Source of the DNA: Ilumatobacter sp.
Lineage (GTDB): Bacteria > Actinomycetota > Acidimicrobiia > Acidimicrobiales > Ilumatobacteraceae
Assembly: GCA_029263275.1 (NCBI GenBank)
Contig: JAJCXU010000098.1
Span: 1-20,677, forward strand
Direction: 5' to 3'
DNA length: 20,677 nt
Shown: in pieces, positions 14,301 to 20,677 of the stretch
Position numbering within the stretch: the stretch's first letter is position 1
How the letters are laid out: each line of letters opens with the position of its first letter
Program-made: the position numbers and the translations under genes
Notes under the pieces: model-generated
What the model was told of the DNA's origin: nothing
The model's input: only the letters and a program-made list of their open reading frames with translations
Database searches by the model: none

Positions 14301-15049
14301 TGCCCTCCACCTCCCGCACTTCCCCTCTGGCTCGCGTCGTCGACTTTCCGGCTCGCCGGGCCAACGCAGCAGCGTCGGACACCGCCTCGGCGTTCCGTCG
14401 CCTCACCGACGAACCAGCTGGCCATGTCGACGACTGGGGCCGCGACGCTGGCATGTTCCGCACCGTCACCACCTTGTCCGAGATTCGCTGGTCGGTGTCC
14501 ACCGGCGGCGACCAACACCTGCCCGCCCGCAAGGGGGCGCTGATCGTCGTCAACGCCCGCCGCTTCGCGCTCGCCGCGGTGTACAGCGCGTTTGCGATCA
14601 GCCGTGCCGTCAACCGCCCGGTTCGATTCGTCGGCCGACCCGACAACGGTCCCCTCGGTGCACTCGCCCAACGACTCGGCGGGCTCCTCGACCATCCTGA
14701 CGAAGTCGGCGGTGCCCTCCGGGCCGGCGAGCTGGTCGTCTGCGCTGCAGCAGCCACTTCTCGACCCCGCGAAGTCGGCACCATCGACCACGCAATCATC
14801 GGTGCGGCAATCCATGCCAACGTCGACGTGTTCCCCGCCGCCACCACGAGCTCCCCGTTCGGCCGCCGGGCTCGCATCGAAATCGGCCGCGCCACGCGTC
14901 AGCGGCAACGCCGCCGCGGTCCACTCGCCGAAGTCGAACTCGCCGATCACATCGCCGACGACCTCACGCTGCTCCTCAGCGAGATGGGTGACATCAACAC
15001 CGGCACGCCACTCGACTGGCTGCCCCTCAGCGGGCTCGGAGGGAACTGA
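14300..15049 (+). CDS. Acyltransferase-like (PlsC-fold) protein with degenerate active site
   Basis: The protein has 249 residues. The middle part follows the layout of lysophospholipid acyltransferases: a strand GALIVVNARR, later FVGRPDNGPLGALAQRLGG, then LRAGELVVC and a segment AAIHANVDVFPA, comparable to the AxxxxxPIVPV region of PlsC proteins. The catalytic HX4D motif expected after VVN is absent; the positions read Ala86 and Leu91. Enzyme activity is therefore doubtful. There is no clear membrane helix. It overlaps the genes on both sides by a single base, so it is co-translated with the SDR-like protein and the hydrolase. Identification rests on segment order and context and is moderate. 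Confidence 0.55.
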   Translation: MPSTSRTSPLARVVDFPARRANAAASDTASAFRRLTDEPAGHVDDWGRDAGMFRTVTTLSEIRWSVSTGGDQHLPARKGALIVVNARRFALAAVYSAFAISRAVNRPVRFVGRPDNGPLGALAQRLGGLLDHPDEVGGALRAGELVVCAAAATSRPREVGTIDHAIIGAAIHANVDVFPAATTSSPFGRRARIEIGRATRQRQRRRGPLAEVELADHIADDLTLLLSEMGDINTGTPLDWLPLSGLGGN

Positions 15050-15909
15050 TGACCTACGTCCGCGCGTCCGACGGCACACGCATCCACTACAGCGTCACCG
15101 GTCGGCCGGGCGCCCCGCCGGTCCTGTTCATCCAGGGCCTCGGCGCTGACAAGAACGGCTGGAACCTCCAGCGGCTCGCATCTGCGCCCTGGTACCAGGC
15201 CGTTGCTCTCGACAACCGAGGGGCTGGCCGCAGCGACAAGCCGCACGGCGAATACTCACTCGAACAGATGGCCCACGATGCCGTCACCGTCCTCGACCAT
15301 GCTGGCGTCGAAACTGCTCACATCGTCGGAGCGTCGATGGGTGGGGCGATCTCCCAGATCTTCGCAGTGAAGTACCCCGAACGGATGCGGTCACTCACGC
15401 TGGCATGCACGGCCGGCCAGCACCATCCGTGGCGCGAAGAACTGCTCGCGAGTTGGCGCGATGCCGCGCTTGAACGCGGCATCGGATCGATGGGCCACGA
15501 AGCGGCTCGCTGGGTCATCGGACCCCGTTCGTTCCGCCGACTGCTGCCTGCAATGGGGTGGCTCGGCCCGCTCGCACTCGGCCGACCGTCGCACGCGTTC
15601 GCCGCACAGGTCGATGCAATCATGAACGTCGACACGTCGTACGCCAACGAACTCGAAAACGTCACGGTGCCCACGCTCGTCGTCGTCGGCAATCAAGACA
15701 TCCTCACGCCACGGGGTGACAGCGAAGAACTCGCTGAGCGAATCCCCACTGCCGAACTCGCCGTCATCAGTGGCGCGGCGCACGGTCTGATGATCGAGCA
15801 CGCCCGATCGTTCAACCGTGTGCTCTTCGATTTCCTCGGCCGAGCCGAAGACGCGTACAGCGCACGCACCGCCGAAGTGGCCCCCGAGGCCACTGCTGCG
15901 GCAGGCTGA
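15049..15909 (+). CDS. Alpha/beta-hydrolase
   Basis: The protein has 286 residues with the classic alpha/beta-hydrolase pattern: oxyanion region LFIQGLGADKNGW, the DNRGAGRSDKP loop, nucleophile elbow GASMGG (Ser96), acid Asp217 in GNQDILTP, and His245 in GAAHGLM. The triad is complete, so it should be an active esterase, lipase or related hydrolase in the cytoplasm; no signal peptide is seen. The substrate cannot be read from sequence. The start ATG overlaps the preceding stop (TGATG), and the next gene begins 5 bases after the stop. Context with an acyltransferase-like protein suggests a lipid or acyl-ester substrate, but this is inference. Confidence 0.88.
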   Translation: MTYVRASDGTRIHYSVTGRPGAPPVLFIQGLGADKNGWNLQRLASAPWYQAVALDNRGAGRSDKPHGEYSLEQMAHDAVTVLDHAGVETAHIVGASMGGAISQIFAVKYPERMRSLTLACTAGQHHPWREELLASWRDAALERGIGSMGHEAARWVIGPRSFRRLLPAMGWLGPLALGRPSHAFAAQVDAIMNVDTSYANELENVTVPTLVVVGNQDILTPRGDSEELAERIPTAELAVISGAAHGLMIEHARSFNRVLFDFLGRAEDAYSARTAEVAPEATAAAG

Positions 15910-15914
15910 CCTGC

Positions 15915-16877
15915 GTGCGCGTCGTCATCATCGGAGCCGGCCTCGCCGGCCTGATTGCGGCGCGCGAGGTCCACGCCGCAGGTGCTGATGTTCTCGTGGT
16001 CGACAAGGGCCGTTCACCGGGCGGGCGCCTCGCGACTCGACGGGTGGGCGGCGCCACGCTCGATCACGGCGCACAGTTCTTCACCGTGCGTTCACCGGCG
16101 TTCGCGAAGACCGTTGACGACTGGCGCGAACGCGGACTCGTACACGTGTGGAACCACGGTTTCAGCAACCCTGATGGCGATGCTCCAGACGGCGACAGCT
16201 ATCCCCGCTACGTCGCGACGGGCGGGATGAACTCACTCGCCAAAGACCTCGCGGTCGGGCTCGACGTTCGCTGCTCCACGATGGCGTTCGCCGTACGACG
16301 CGACGCCGAGACCGGCAACGTGTCGGTCGCGATCGACGACGGCACTTCTCACGATGCCGACGCCGTGATCGTCACCACGCCGCTCCCCCAGGCCCTCGCC
16401 CTGATGATCGACGGTGGCATCGAGCTCGACGAGACCTTGTTTCGCACCGACTACGACCGCACCATCGGCTTGCTCGTCCGGCTCGACCGACCTCCGAGCC
16501 TGCCCTCGTCGGGTGGCGTCCAAGACGCTGACGACGTGTTCAGCTTCATCGGCGACAACGTTTCGAAGCGCGTCAGCGCCGAACCGGGCGTGACCTTCCA
16601 CGCCAACCCGGCATGGAGCGAAGCGCACTGGAACGACGACAACGAGGCGCTGGTCGCGCAACTCGCCACAGCCGGACAGCCATGGCTCGGCGACGCGACG
16701 ATTGTCGAGCGCTCCTTGAAGAAGTGGCGTCTCGCCACACCGCGATCGATCTGGCCCGACCCGTGCTGGACCACCGCGAACGGCAAGGTCATCATGGCCG
16801 GCGACGCCTTCGCCGGACCGAAGATCGAGGGCGCCCACAACTCGGGGCTCGCCGCCGCACACACGCTGCTCGCCTGA
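15915..16877 (+). CDS. Renalase-like FAD-dependent oxidoreductase
   Basis: The protein has 320 residues. The N-terminus has the dinucleotide motif GAGLAG (7-12) and the acidic strand end VVDKGRSPGGRLATRR, where the GG-R pattern is typical of amine-oxidase/renalase-type flavoproteins. DHGAQFFTVR follows, a segment characteristic of renalase-like proteins. The C-terminal FAD motif reads AGDAFAGPKIEGAHNSGLAAA. Renalases oxidise off-isomers of NAD(P)H; whether this protein does so is not shown by sequence. It begins at a GTG 5 bases after the hydrolase stop and ends the operon; the next gene is convergent. Confidence 0.84.
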   Translation: MRVVIIGAGLAGLIAAREVHAAGADVLVVDKGRSPGGRLATRRVGGATLDHGAQFFTVRSPAFAKTVDDWRERGLVHVWNHGFSNPDGDAPDGDSYPRYVATGGMNSLAKDLAVGLDVRCSTMAFAVRRDAETGNVSVAIDDGTSHDADAVIVTTPLPQALALMIDGGIELDETLFRTDYDRTIGLLVRLDRPPSLPSSGGVQDADDVFSFIGDNVSKRVSAEPGVTFHANPAWSEAHWNDDNEALVAQLATAGQPWLGDATIVERSLKKWRLATPRSIWPDPCWTTANGKVIMAGDAFAGPKIEGAHNSGLAAAHTLLA

Positions 16878-16888
16878 GAGCGACGCAG

Positions 16889-17647
16889 TCAGTTGTCGTC
16901 GATGTTGCCGGTGACGTTGTCCGACGTTTCCTGCAGCGTGGTCGGCACTTCGACGACCCCGTCGTTCTCGTCGATCGGGTCGCCCTCGATCGGTTCGTCG
17001 CCGATGATCGGCAGCTCGATCGGTGGCTCGGTCGTTGTGGTCACGACCACACGATCTTCACCGGCACAGCGCACACGGAGCACCTCTTGCGATGCGACGT
17101 CGACCACCGTGGTGCTGCCGGGGCCGAAACGGCGGAGGAAGTCGCTGAAGCTGACGATGTCCTCGCCTTCACACCGACGGTCGATCACGGGCGGATACTT
17201 GATCTGCCAGCCGTTCTCGAACAGCGCGTAGCCGTCTTCGAGATCGACGATCGGCCCGAGCTCGACCGTGTCCCGCTCTGCTCGCCTCAGCACCGAGAAC
17301 CAGATGACGGCTTCGCCGAGCAGGTCGACGAAGACCACACATCGACCAATCGACGTCAATCGGCAGTCGACTTCACCGGGCGTTCCCGGAGCAACGCGCA
17401 TGATCTTCCGATTCTCGAGAGTGAAGTCGACAAATCCCGTGGTCCGGCCGTCGCTGCCCATCTCGAAGTCGTCGGAGGTTTCAGCCTTGAAGACCCCCGC
17501 AATCAGGTCGATGCGTCGATCCACGGTCTCCGGTTCGAGCACCGCTGCAAGCTGATCGTCATCGACGACGACTGCGTTGATGAGCAGTGCCAGGCCCGCC
17601 AAGGCAGCAACCACTGCCAAGAATCGCCAGGTGAACAGCTGCCTCAC
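16889..17647 (-). CDS. Membrane-anchored protein of unknown function with acidic tail
   Basis: The protein has 252 residues from the GTG at 17647; a TTG at 17656 would add three. A single membrane helix (about residues 8-27, FLAVVAALAGLALLINAVVV) near the N-terminus places the rest outside the cell. The exported part has four Cys, including CRLTSIGRC, that could pair. A Thr/Pro stretch (TTTTEPP) leads to an acidic tail with PI repeated about every four to six residues (PIEL, PIIGDE, PIEGD, PIDEN). I recognise no family. A TACGTT box 7 bases before the GTG supports this start and its own promoter behind hemL. Confidence 0.65.
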   Translation of the reverse strand: MRQLFTWRFLAVVAALAGLALLINAVVVDDDQLAAVLEPETVDRRIDLIAGVFKAETSDDFEMGSDGRTTGFVDFTLENRKIMRVAPGTPGEVDCRLTSIGRCVVFVDLLGEAVIWFSVLRRAERDTVELGPIVDLEDGYALFENGWQIKYPPVIDRRCEGEDIVSFSDFLRRFGPGSTTVVDVASQEVLRVRCAGEDRVVVTTTTEPPIELPIIGDEPIEGDPIDENDGVVEVPTTLQETSDNVTGNIDDN

Positions 17648-17648
17648 G

Positions 17649-17665
17649 GCCGCCAACGTAGCGGC
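17649..17665 (-). promoter_or_regulatory. Predicted -10 box (TACGTT) flanked by an inverted repeat
   Basis: On the minus strand TACGTT (17655-17660) ends 7 bases before the GTG at 17647. It is flanked by GCCGC and GCGGC (17649-17653 and 17661-17665), a 5-bp inverted repeat that could be a binding site. The -10 reading is fair; the repeat may be chance in GC-rich DNA. Confidence 0.35.
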
Positions 17666-17692
17666 GGGTCCGGCAACGGGGGTGGCACCCGA

Positions 17693-19054
17693 TCAGCCAG
17701 CGAGCGCGGCCACAGCGCGACGAGCGGCGCTGGCAGTCTTCGCAACGATCGCGTCGATCACTTCGTCGGTGTGGCCCACTCCGACGAAGATTGCTTCGTA
17801 CGCGCCGGGCGCCATGGCGACACCTTCAGCGAGCATCGCCTGGAAGAACGCTGAGTACCCAGCCTCATCGGTGCGCTTGGCGTCGTCGAAGTTCTGAACC
17901 GTGCCTGCGGCATCGCCACAGACGATGCCCATCAGCGTTCCGACAACCGGGAAGGATGCAACAAAACCTTCGGACGCGCAGGCGTCGCGCATGCCAGCAG
18001 CGAGGTGACGGGCGCGGGCCATCAGCTCCATGTACACATCGTCGGTGAGTTGCCCGAGCGCGGCGAGCCCGGCGGCAGTGGCGAGCGGATTGCCCGACAA
18101 CGTCCCGGCGTGGAACACCGGGCCGAGCGGCGACAGGTGCTCCATGATGTCGGCACGGCCGCCAATCGATCCAATGGGCAGACCGCCACCGATGACCTTG
18201 CCAAAACAGGTGATGTCGGGCCGAACGTCGTACTTGGCCTGGGCTCCTCCGGAACCGAGGCGGAAGCCGGTGATCACCTCATCGAAGATGAGCAGTGCGC
18301 CGACACGATCGCATTCGGCGCGCAACCCGGCGAGGAAGCCCGGGACCGGTGCGACGACGCCCATGTTCGCAGCCACCGGCTCGACAATGACTGCCGCCAC
18401 CTGGTCGTCGAGCTCAGGAACGACGTTGTACGGCACGACCATCGTTTCGGCCACCGCGCCGTTCGGCACACCAGCGGTGCCCGGCAGGCCGAGGGTTGCC
18501 ACACCACTGCCGCCAGCCACGAGCAGCGCGTCGGTCGCCCCGTGGAAGTTGCCGGCAAAGGTGACGATGCGGTCGCGCCCGGTGACGCCGCGTGCTAGAC
18601 GCACTGCCGTGCTGGTGGCTTCAGTGCCGGAGTTCATGAGGCGCACGCGTTCGCAGCTCGGCACACGCTCGCTGATGGCCTCTGCGAGCTTCATCTCGCG
18701 GGGCGTGGGCGCGCCATACGACGTTCCGTCGACGACCGCTGCCGTGACTGCTTCGGTGATCGCAGGGTGCGCATGCCCGAGGATCACCGCTCCGTAGCTC
18801 TGGACCAGATCGAAGTAGGTGGTTCCTTCGACGTCGGTGATCGTCGCGCCGTTGGCACTGGCGACCACGTACGGCTCCCCACCGACGGCTTTGAACGCCC
18901 GGATTGAGGAGTTGACGCCACCGGGGATGGCCCGCTTTGACCGGTCGAACATCTCCGTGTTCGAGGCAATGCCGGCGCCCACGCAGACGGTCGGCGTGCA
19001 GCCCGCGGTCGCGCAGCGCGTGACGTCACAAGGTGGGATGAGGGTGTCGGCCAT
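17693..19054 (-). CDS. hemL: Glutamate-1-semialdehyde 2,1-aminomutase
   Basis: The protein has 453 residues. It makes 5-aminolevulinate from glutamate-1-semialdehyde using pyridoxal phosphate, in the C5 route to heme. Family sequences include MFDRSKRAIPGGVNSSIRAF, RLMNSGTEATSTAVRLARG, FAGNFHG, LIFDEVITGFR and CFGKVIGGGLPIGSIGG, with the PLP lysine at about residue 286. The body starts near residue 32; the 31 preceding residues are unusual and contain Cys9, Cys14, Cys19 and Cys24, exactly every fifth residue. The ATG at 19054 is backed by AGGAG 4 bases upstream, so this extension is probably translated. Alternative shorter starts (GTG at 18982, ATG at 18952) lack a ribosome site. It follows hemB on the same strand, 47 bases apart. 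Confidence 0.94.
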   Translation of the reverse strand: MADTLIPPCDVTRCATAGCTPTVCVGAGIASNTEMFDRSKRAIPGGVNSSIRAFKAVGGEPYVVASANGATITDVEGTTYFDLVQSYGAVILGHAHPAITEAVTAAVVDGTSYGAPTPREMKLAEAISERVPSCERVRLMNSGTEATSTAVRLARGVTGRDRIVTFAGNFHGATDALLVAGGSGVATLGLPGTAGVPNGAVAETMVVPYNVVPELDDQVAAVIVEPVAANMGVVAPVPGFLAGLRAECDRVGALLIFDEVITGFRLGSGGAQAKYDVRPDITCFGKVIGGGLPIGSIGGRADIMEHLSPLGPVFHAGTLSGNPLATAAGLAALGQLTDDVYMELMARARHLAAGMRDACASEGFVASFPVVGTLMGIVCGDAAGTVQNFDDAKRTDEAGYSAFFQAMLAEGVAMAPGAYEAIFVGVGHTDEVIDAIVAKTASAARRAVAALAG

Positions 19055-19069
19055 GTTGCTCCTGTCGGG

Positions 19070-19100
19070 CGGTCACTCTGTGCCAGGCACAGACTGACCG
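19070..19100. repeat. 31-bp palindromic element, copy 2 (hemB-hemL spacer)
   Basis: This is identical over 31 bases, in inverted orientation, to the element at 9925-9955. It starts one base after the hemB stop codon on the minus strand and is followed by the hemL ribosome binding site, so it occupies most of the spacer. Relative to the upstream gene it has the same orientation as copy 1. It could tune read-through or mRNA stability between hemB and hemL. Confidence 0.85.
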
Positions 19101-19101
19101 T

Positions 19102-20076
19102 CTACTGGTTCTGCTCGGCGAACCAGCGGGTGAAGTAGGTGAGAATGACGTTGGCACCGGCGCGCTTGATCGCCGTGAGGTGCTCGATCGCTACGGCGTC
19201 GCCGTCGATCCAACCGTTCTGTGCCGCAGCATGAATCATCGCGTACTCGCCAGAGACGTGATACGCCGCGACGGGCACATCGACACGGGCCGCGGCATCG
19301 GCGATCACGTCGAGGTATGCCAGAGCCGGCTTGACCATGATCATGTCGGCACCCTCGGCGATGTCGAGATCGATCTCGCGTTGCGCCTCGCGAACGTTGC
19401 GATAGTCCTGCTGGTAGCCACGCCGGTCGCCGCCATCGGCAATCTCGACATCGACCGCATCGCGGAAGGGCCCGTACAGCCCACTCGCGTACTTGGCGGC
19501 GTAGGCGAGAATTGCCACCTCATGAAAGCTCTCGGCGTCGAGCGCGGTACGGATCGCAGCGACTTGGCCGTCCATCATCCCGCTGGGCGCCACGACCTGT
19601 GACCCTGCTCGGGCCTGCGCAAGTGCGGCCTGTACGTAGAGGTCGAGCGTGGCGTCGTTGTCGACATTGCCGTGCTCGTCAACGATGCCGCAATGGCCGT
19701 GATCGGTGTACTCGTCGACGCACAGATCGGTCATCACCACGACGTCGTCGCCGACTTCGGAGCGCAGGTCTTCAAGTGCGAGCTGCACGATGCCGTTGGG
19801 GTCGGACGCGCCGCTCCCGGTTGCGTCCTTCTCGGTCGGCACCCCGAAGAGGATGACCGACTTCACGCCCAACTCGGCGAGACCGGACACCTCTGCACGC
19901 AGTGATTCGCGAGTGTGTTGCGCGACGCCGGGGAGCGAGTCGATCGGTACCGGTTGGTCGATTCCCTCACGCACAAACAGCGGGGCGATCAGGTCATCGA
20001 CACGGACGTGGGTTTCCGACAGCAAATCACGCATGGCAGCAGTACGTCGAAGGCGGCGCGGGCGGATCGTCGGCAC
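19102..20076 (-). CDS. hemB: Delta-aminolevulinic acid dehydratase (porphobilinogen synthase)
   Basis: The protein has 324 residues, the usual family length. It joins two 5-aminolevulinate molecules into porphobilinogen, the step after HemL. Family segments: PLFVREG, the Schiff-base lysines at about 195 (AYAAKYASGLYGPFRDA) and 249 (DMIMVKPALAYLD), and the metal region DLCVDEYTDHGHCG. In that region the middle zinc Cys of enterobacterial HemB is Asp, as I recall for actinobacterial HemB. It starts at a GTG; a TAGGCT box 6 bases before it suggests a leaderless message. It is first in an apparent hemB-hemL operon and divergent from the gene starting at 20267. Confidence 0.95.
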   Translation of the reverse strand: MPTIRPRRLRRTAAMRDLLSETHVRVDDLIAPLFVREGIDQPVPIDSLPGVAQHTRESLRAEVSGLAELGVKSVILFGVPTEKDATGSGASDPNGIVQLALEDLRSEVGDDVVVMTDLCVDEYTDHGHCGIVDEHGNVDNDATLDLYVQAALAQARAGSQVVAPSGMMDGQVAAIRTALDAESFHEVAILAYAAKYASGLYGPFRDAVDVEIADGGDRRGYQQDYRNVREAQREIDLDIAEGADMIMVKPALAYLDVIADAAARVDVPVAAYHVSGEYAMIHAAAQNGWIDGDAVAIEHLTAIKRAGANVILTYFTRWFAEQNQ

Positions 20077-20094
20077 GTCTCCAGCCTAGGAGAC
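20077..20094. promoter_or_regulatory. Inverted repeat overlapping predicted hemB -10 box
   Basis: GTCTCC-AGCCTA-GGAGAC is a perfect 6-bp inverted repeat. Its 6-base centre read on the minus strand is TAGGCT, the predicted -10 box of hemB (20083-20088), and its edge touches the GTG start codon. A dimeric protein bound here would block RNA polymerase, so it is a candidate operator for heme or porphyrin control. Confidence 0.45.
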
Positions 20095-20154
20095 AGCATC
20101 CGTCACCCCATCTTTCCCACCGCGTCGCGTCCGAGCCCAGCCGGCAGCCCCAAA

Positions 20155-20220
20155 CCACCGAATCAAGAATTCGTGTCGAGAGTGCCCTCAGAGGGCCGGT
20201 TCGGCACGAATTTCGGGTGG
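20155..20220. repeat. Long imperfect palindrome between hemB and the divergent gene
   Basis: The core at 20168-20212 consists of two 22-base arms around one base. Outer AATTCGTG pairs with CACGAATT, inner GCCCTC with GAGGGC, and CGA with TCG between them; 17 of 22 positions pair, plus one G-U. Weaker pairing (CCACCGAA with TTCGGGTGG) extends it to 20155-20220. It overlaps neither gene nor the predicted -10 boxes. It could be a dispersed palindromic repeat, a small RNA or a protein-binding structure. Confidence 0.6.
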
Positions 20221-20253
20221 TGGGGATGCGGGACGTGGCGGCGGGCCAGCCAG

Positions 20254-20259
20254 TACCTT
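20254..20259 (+). promoter_or_regulatory. Predicted -10 box (TACCTT) of the partial gene at 20267
   Basis: TACCTT ends 7 bases before the GTG at 20267, again fitting a leaderless start. No Shine-Dalgarno sequence is present. This box favours the GTG at 20267 over the in-frame GTG two codons later. Confidence 0.45.
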
Positions 20260-20266
20260 GTCGGAC

Positions 20267-20677
20267 GTGTCAGTGCAGACGTGGTTCTCCAGCGATGAGA
20301 TGGTCGCCCAGCCGGGCGCGCAAGTGATGCTGCCCTTGTCGATCCACAACCTGGGTCAGTCGACTGAGTCCTACACGATCGTCCCCGCCGGTCTGTCTGC
20401 GAGCTGGACGACGATCGAGCGAGGCAACATCACGCTGTTCGGCGGCTCCCAGGACGTTGTCGACGTGCTCGTCACGCCACCGGCGATTCCGACAACATCG
20501 GCTGGCCCGAGCGTCATTGCCGTCCGCGTCATCCCGCAGGGCGAACCCGACGACGCGGTCGTTGCCGAGATCGTGCTGGCGATTCAGCCATTCGACGACC
20601 GACGCATTGTCACCCTGCAACCGGTGCAGCGTTCCCGGCACCGTGCGAACTACGAGTTCATGGTCGAGAACCACGGC
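20267..20677 (+). CDS. Ig-like beta-sandwich protein, N-terminal part (runs off the window)
   Basis: An open frame of 137 codons continues past the end of the window. The visible protein begins VSVQTWFSSDEMVAQPGAQV and has no signal peptide or membrane helix at its start. The pattern of alternating strands (PLSIHNLGQSTESYTIVPAG, ITLFGGSQDVVDVLVTPP, VIAVRVIPQGEPDDAVVAEI) looks like one complete Ig-like/CARDB-type domain of about 105 residues, followed by the start of a second (VTLQPVQRSRHRANYEFMVENHG). Such domains often bind partners. Since no export signal is seen, the N-terminal domain is probably cytoplasmic and a membrane segment may follow later. The specific family is not recognised with certainty. 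Confidence 0.65.
   Translation, partial: MSVQTWFSSDEMVAQPGAQVMLPLSIHNLGQSTESYTIVPAGLSASWTTIERGNITLFGGSQDVVDVLVTPPAIPTTSAGPSVIAVRVIPQGEPDDAVVAEIVLAIQPFDDRRIVTLQPVQRSRHRANYEFMVENHG

Noticed and set aside
17680..17690. GGGTG-G-CACCC hairpin downstream of hemL as a terminator
   Set aside because: The stem has 5 pairs with a one-base loop that cannot close as drawn, and there is no T-run; too weak to list.
16613..17854. Long plus frame (413 residues) opposite the unknown membrane protein and hemL
   Set aside because: It runs across the ends of three real genes, is rich in Arg, His and Asp, and has no recognisable domain.
1..20677. CRISPR arrays, tRNA genes, insertion sequences or phage genes
   Set aside because: No spaced direct-repeat arrays, tRNA-like cloverleaf sequences, transposases, integrases or phage proteins were recognised.

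Overview
The window is high-GC DNA with dense, mostly overlapping genes, GTG starts in many genes, Tat-exported enzymes, a DUF2510 protein and Thr/Pro linkers of the TTTTT-VPP kind. These features point to an actinobacterium. The combination (Tad locus, LysM/BTAD protein, Tat M23 peptidases, actinobacterial-type HemB) suggests the class Acidimicrobiia, perhaps near Ilumatobacter. That placement is inference from gene content, not from a database match.

Region 1 (1-9917, plus strand) is a Tad/Flp pilus locus. It begins with the cut-off tail of a prepilin peptidase, followed by a CpaB-like SAF protein, a TadZ-like ATPase-fold protein with a broken P-loop, the TadA motor ATPase, the TadB and TadC platform proteins, a Flp-type pilin with a good prepilin cleavage motif, and three small TadE/TadG-like proteins. 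Neighbouring genes mostly overlap by 1 to 8 bases. The locus ends with a 1088-residue protein that appears to carry two LysM domains outside the cell and a transcription-regulator-like winged-helix/BTAD region inside. A 4 x 13-bp tandem repeat lies just upstream of that gene.

Region 2 (9918-13300) holds single genes: a Fe(II)/2-oxoglutarate-dioxygenase-like protein (minus), a DUF2510/scramblase-like protein (plus) and two Tat-signal M23 metallopeptidases (minus). Region 3 (13299-16877, plus) is an apparent four-gene operon: an SDR-fold protein lacking the catalytic Tyr/Lys, an acyltransferase-like protein lacking the HX4D motif, an alpha/beta hydrolase with an intact triad, and a renalase-like FAD oxidoreductase. 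Region 4 (16889-20076, minus) holds hemB-hemL (heme precursor synthesis) and a downstream membrane-anchored protein of unknown function. A divergent Ig-like protein starts at 20267 and runs off the window.

The most notable non-coding signals are: an identical 31-bp palindromic element present twice, each time directly behind a stop codon; a 45-nt imperfect palindrome in the hemB divergent region; a perfect 6-bp inverted repeat around the predicted hemB -10 box; and a recurring TANNNT box 6-8 nt before the start codon of six genes, which suggests leaderless transcription. The most notable protein features are the membrane-spanning LysM/BTAD protein in the pilus locus and a Cys-x4-Cys-x4-Cys-x4-Cys extension on HemL. 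No tRNA, rRNA, CRISPR array, insertion sequence or phage gene was seen.
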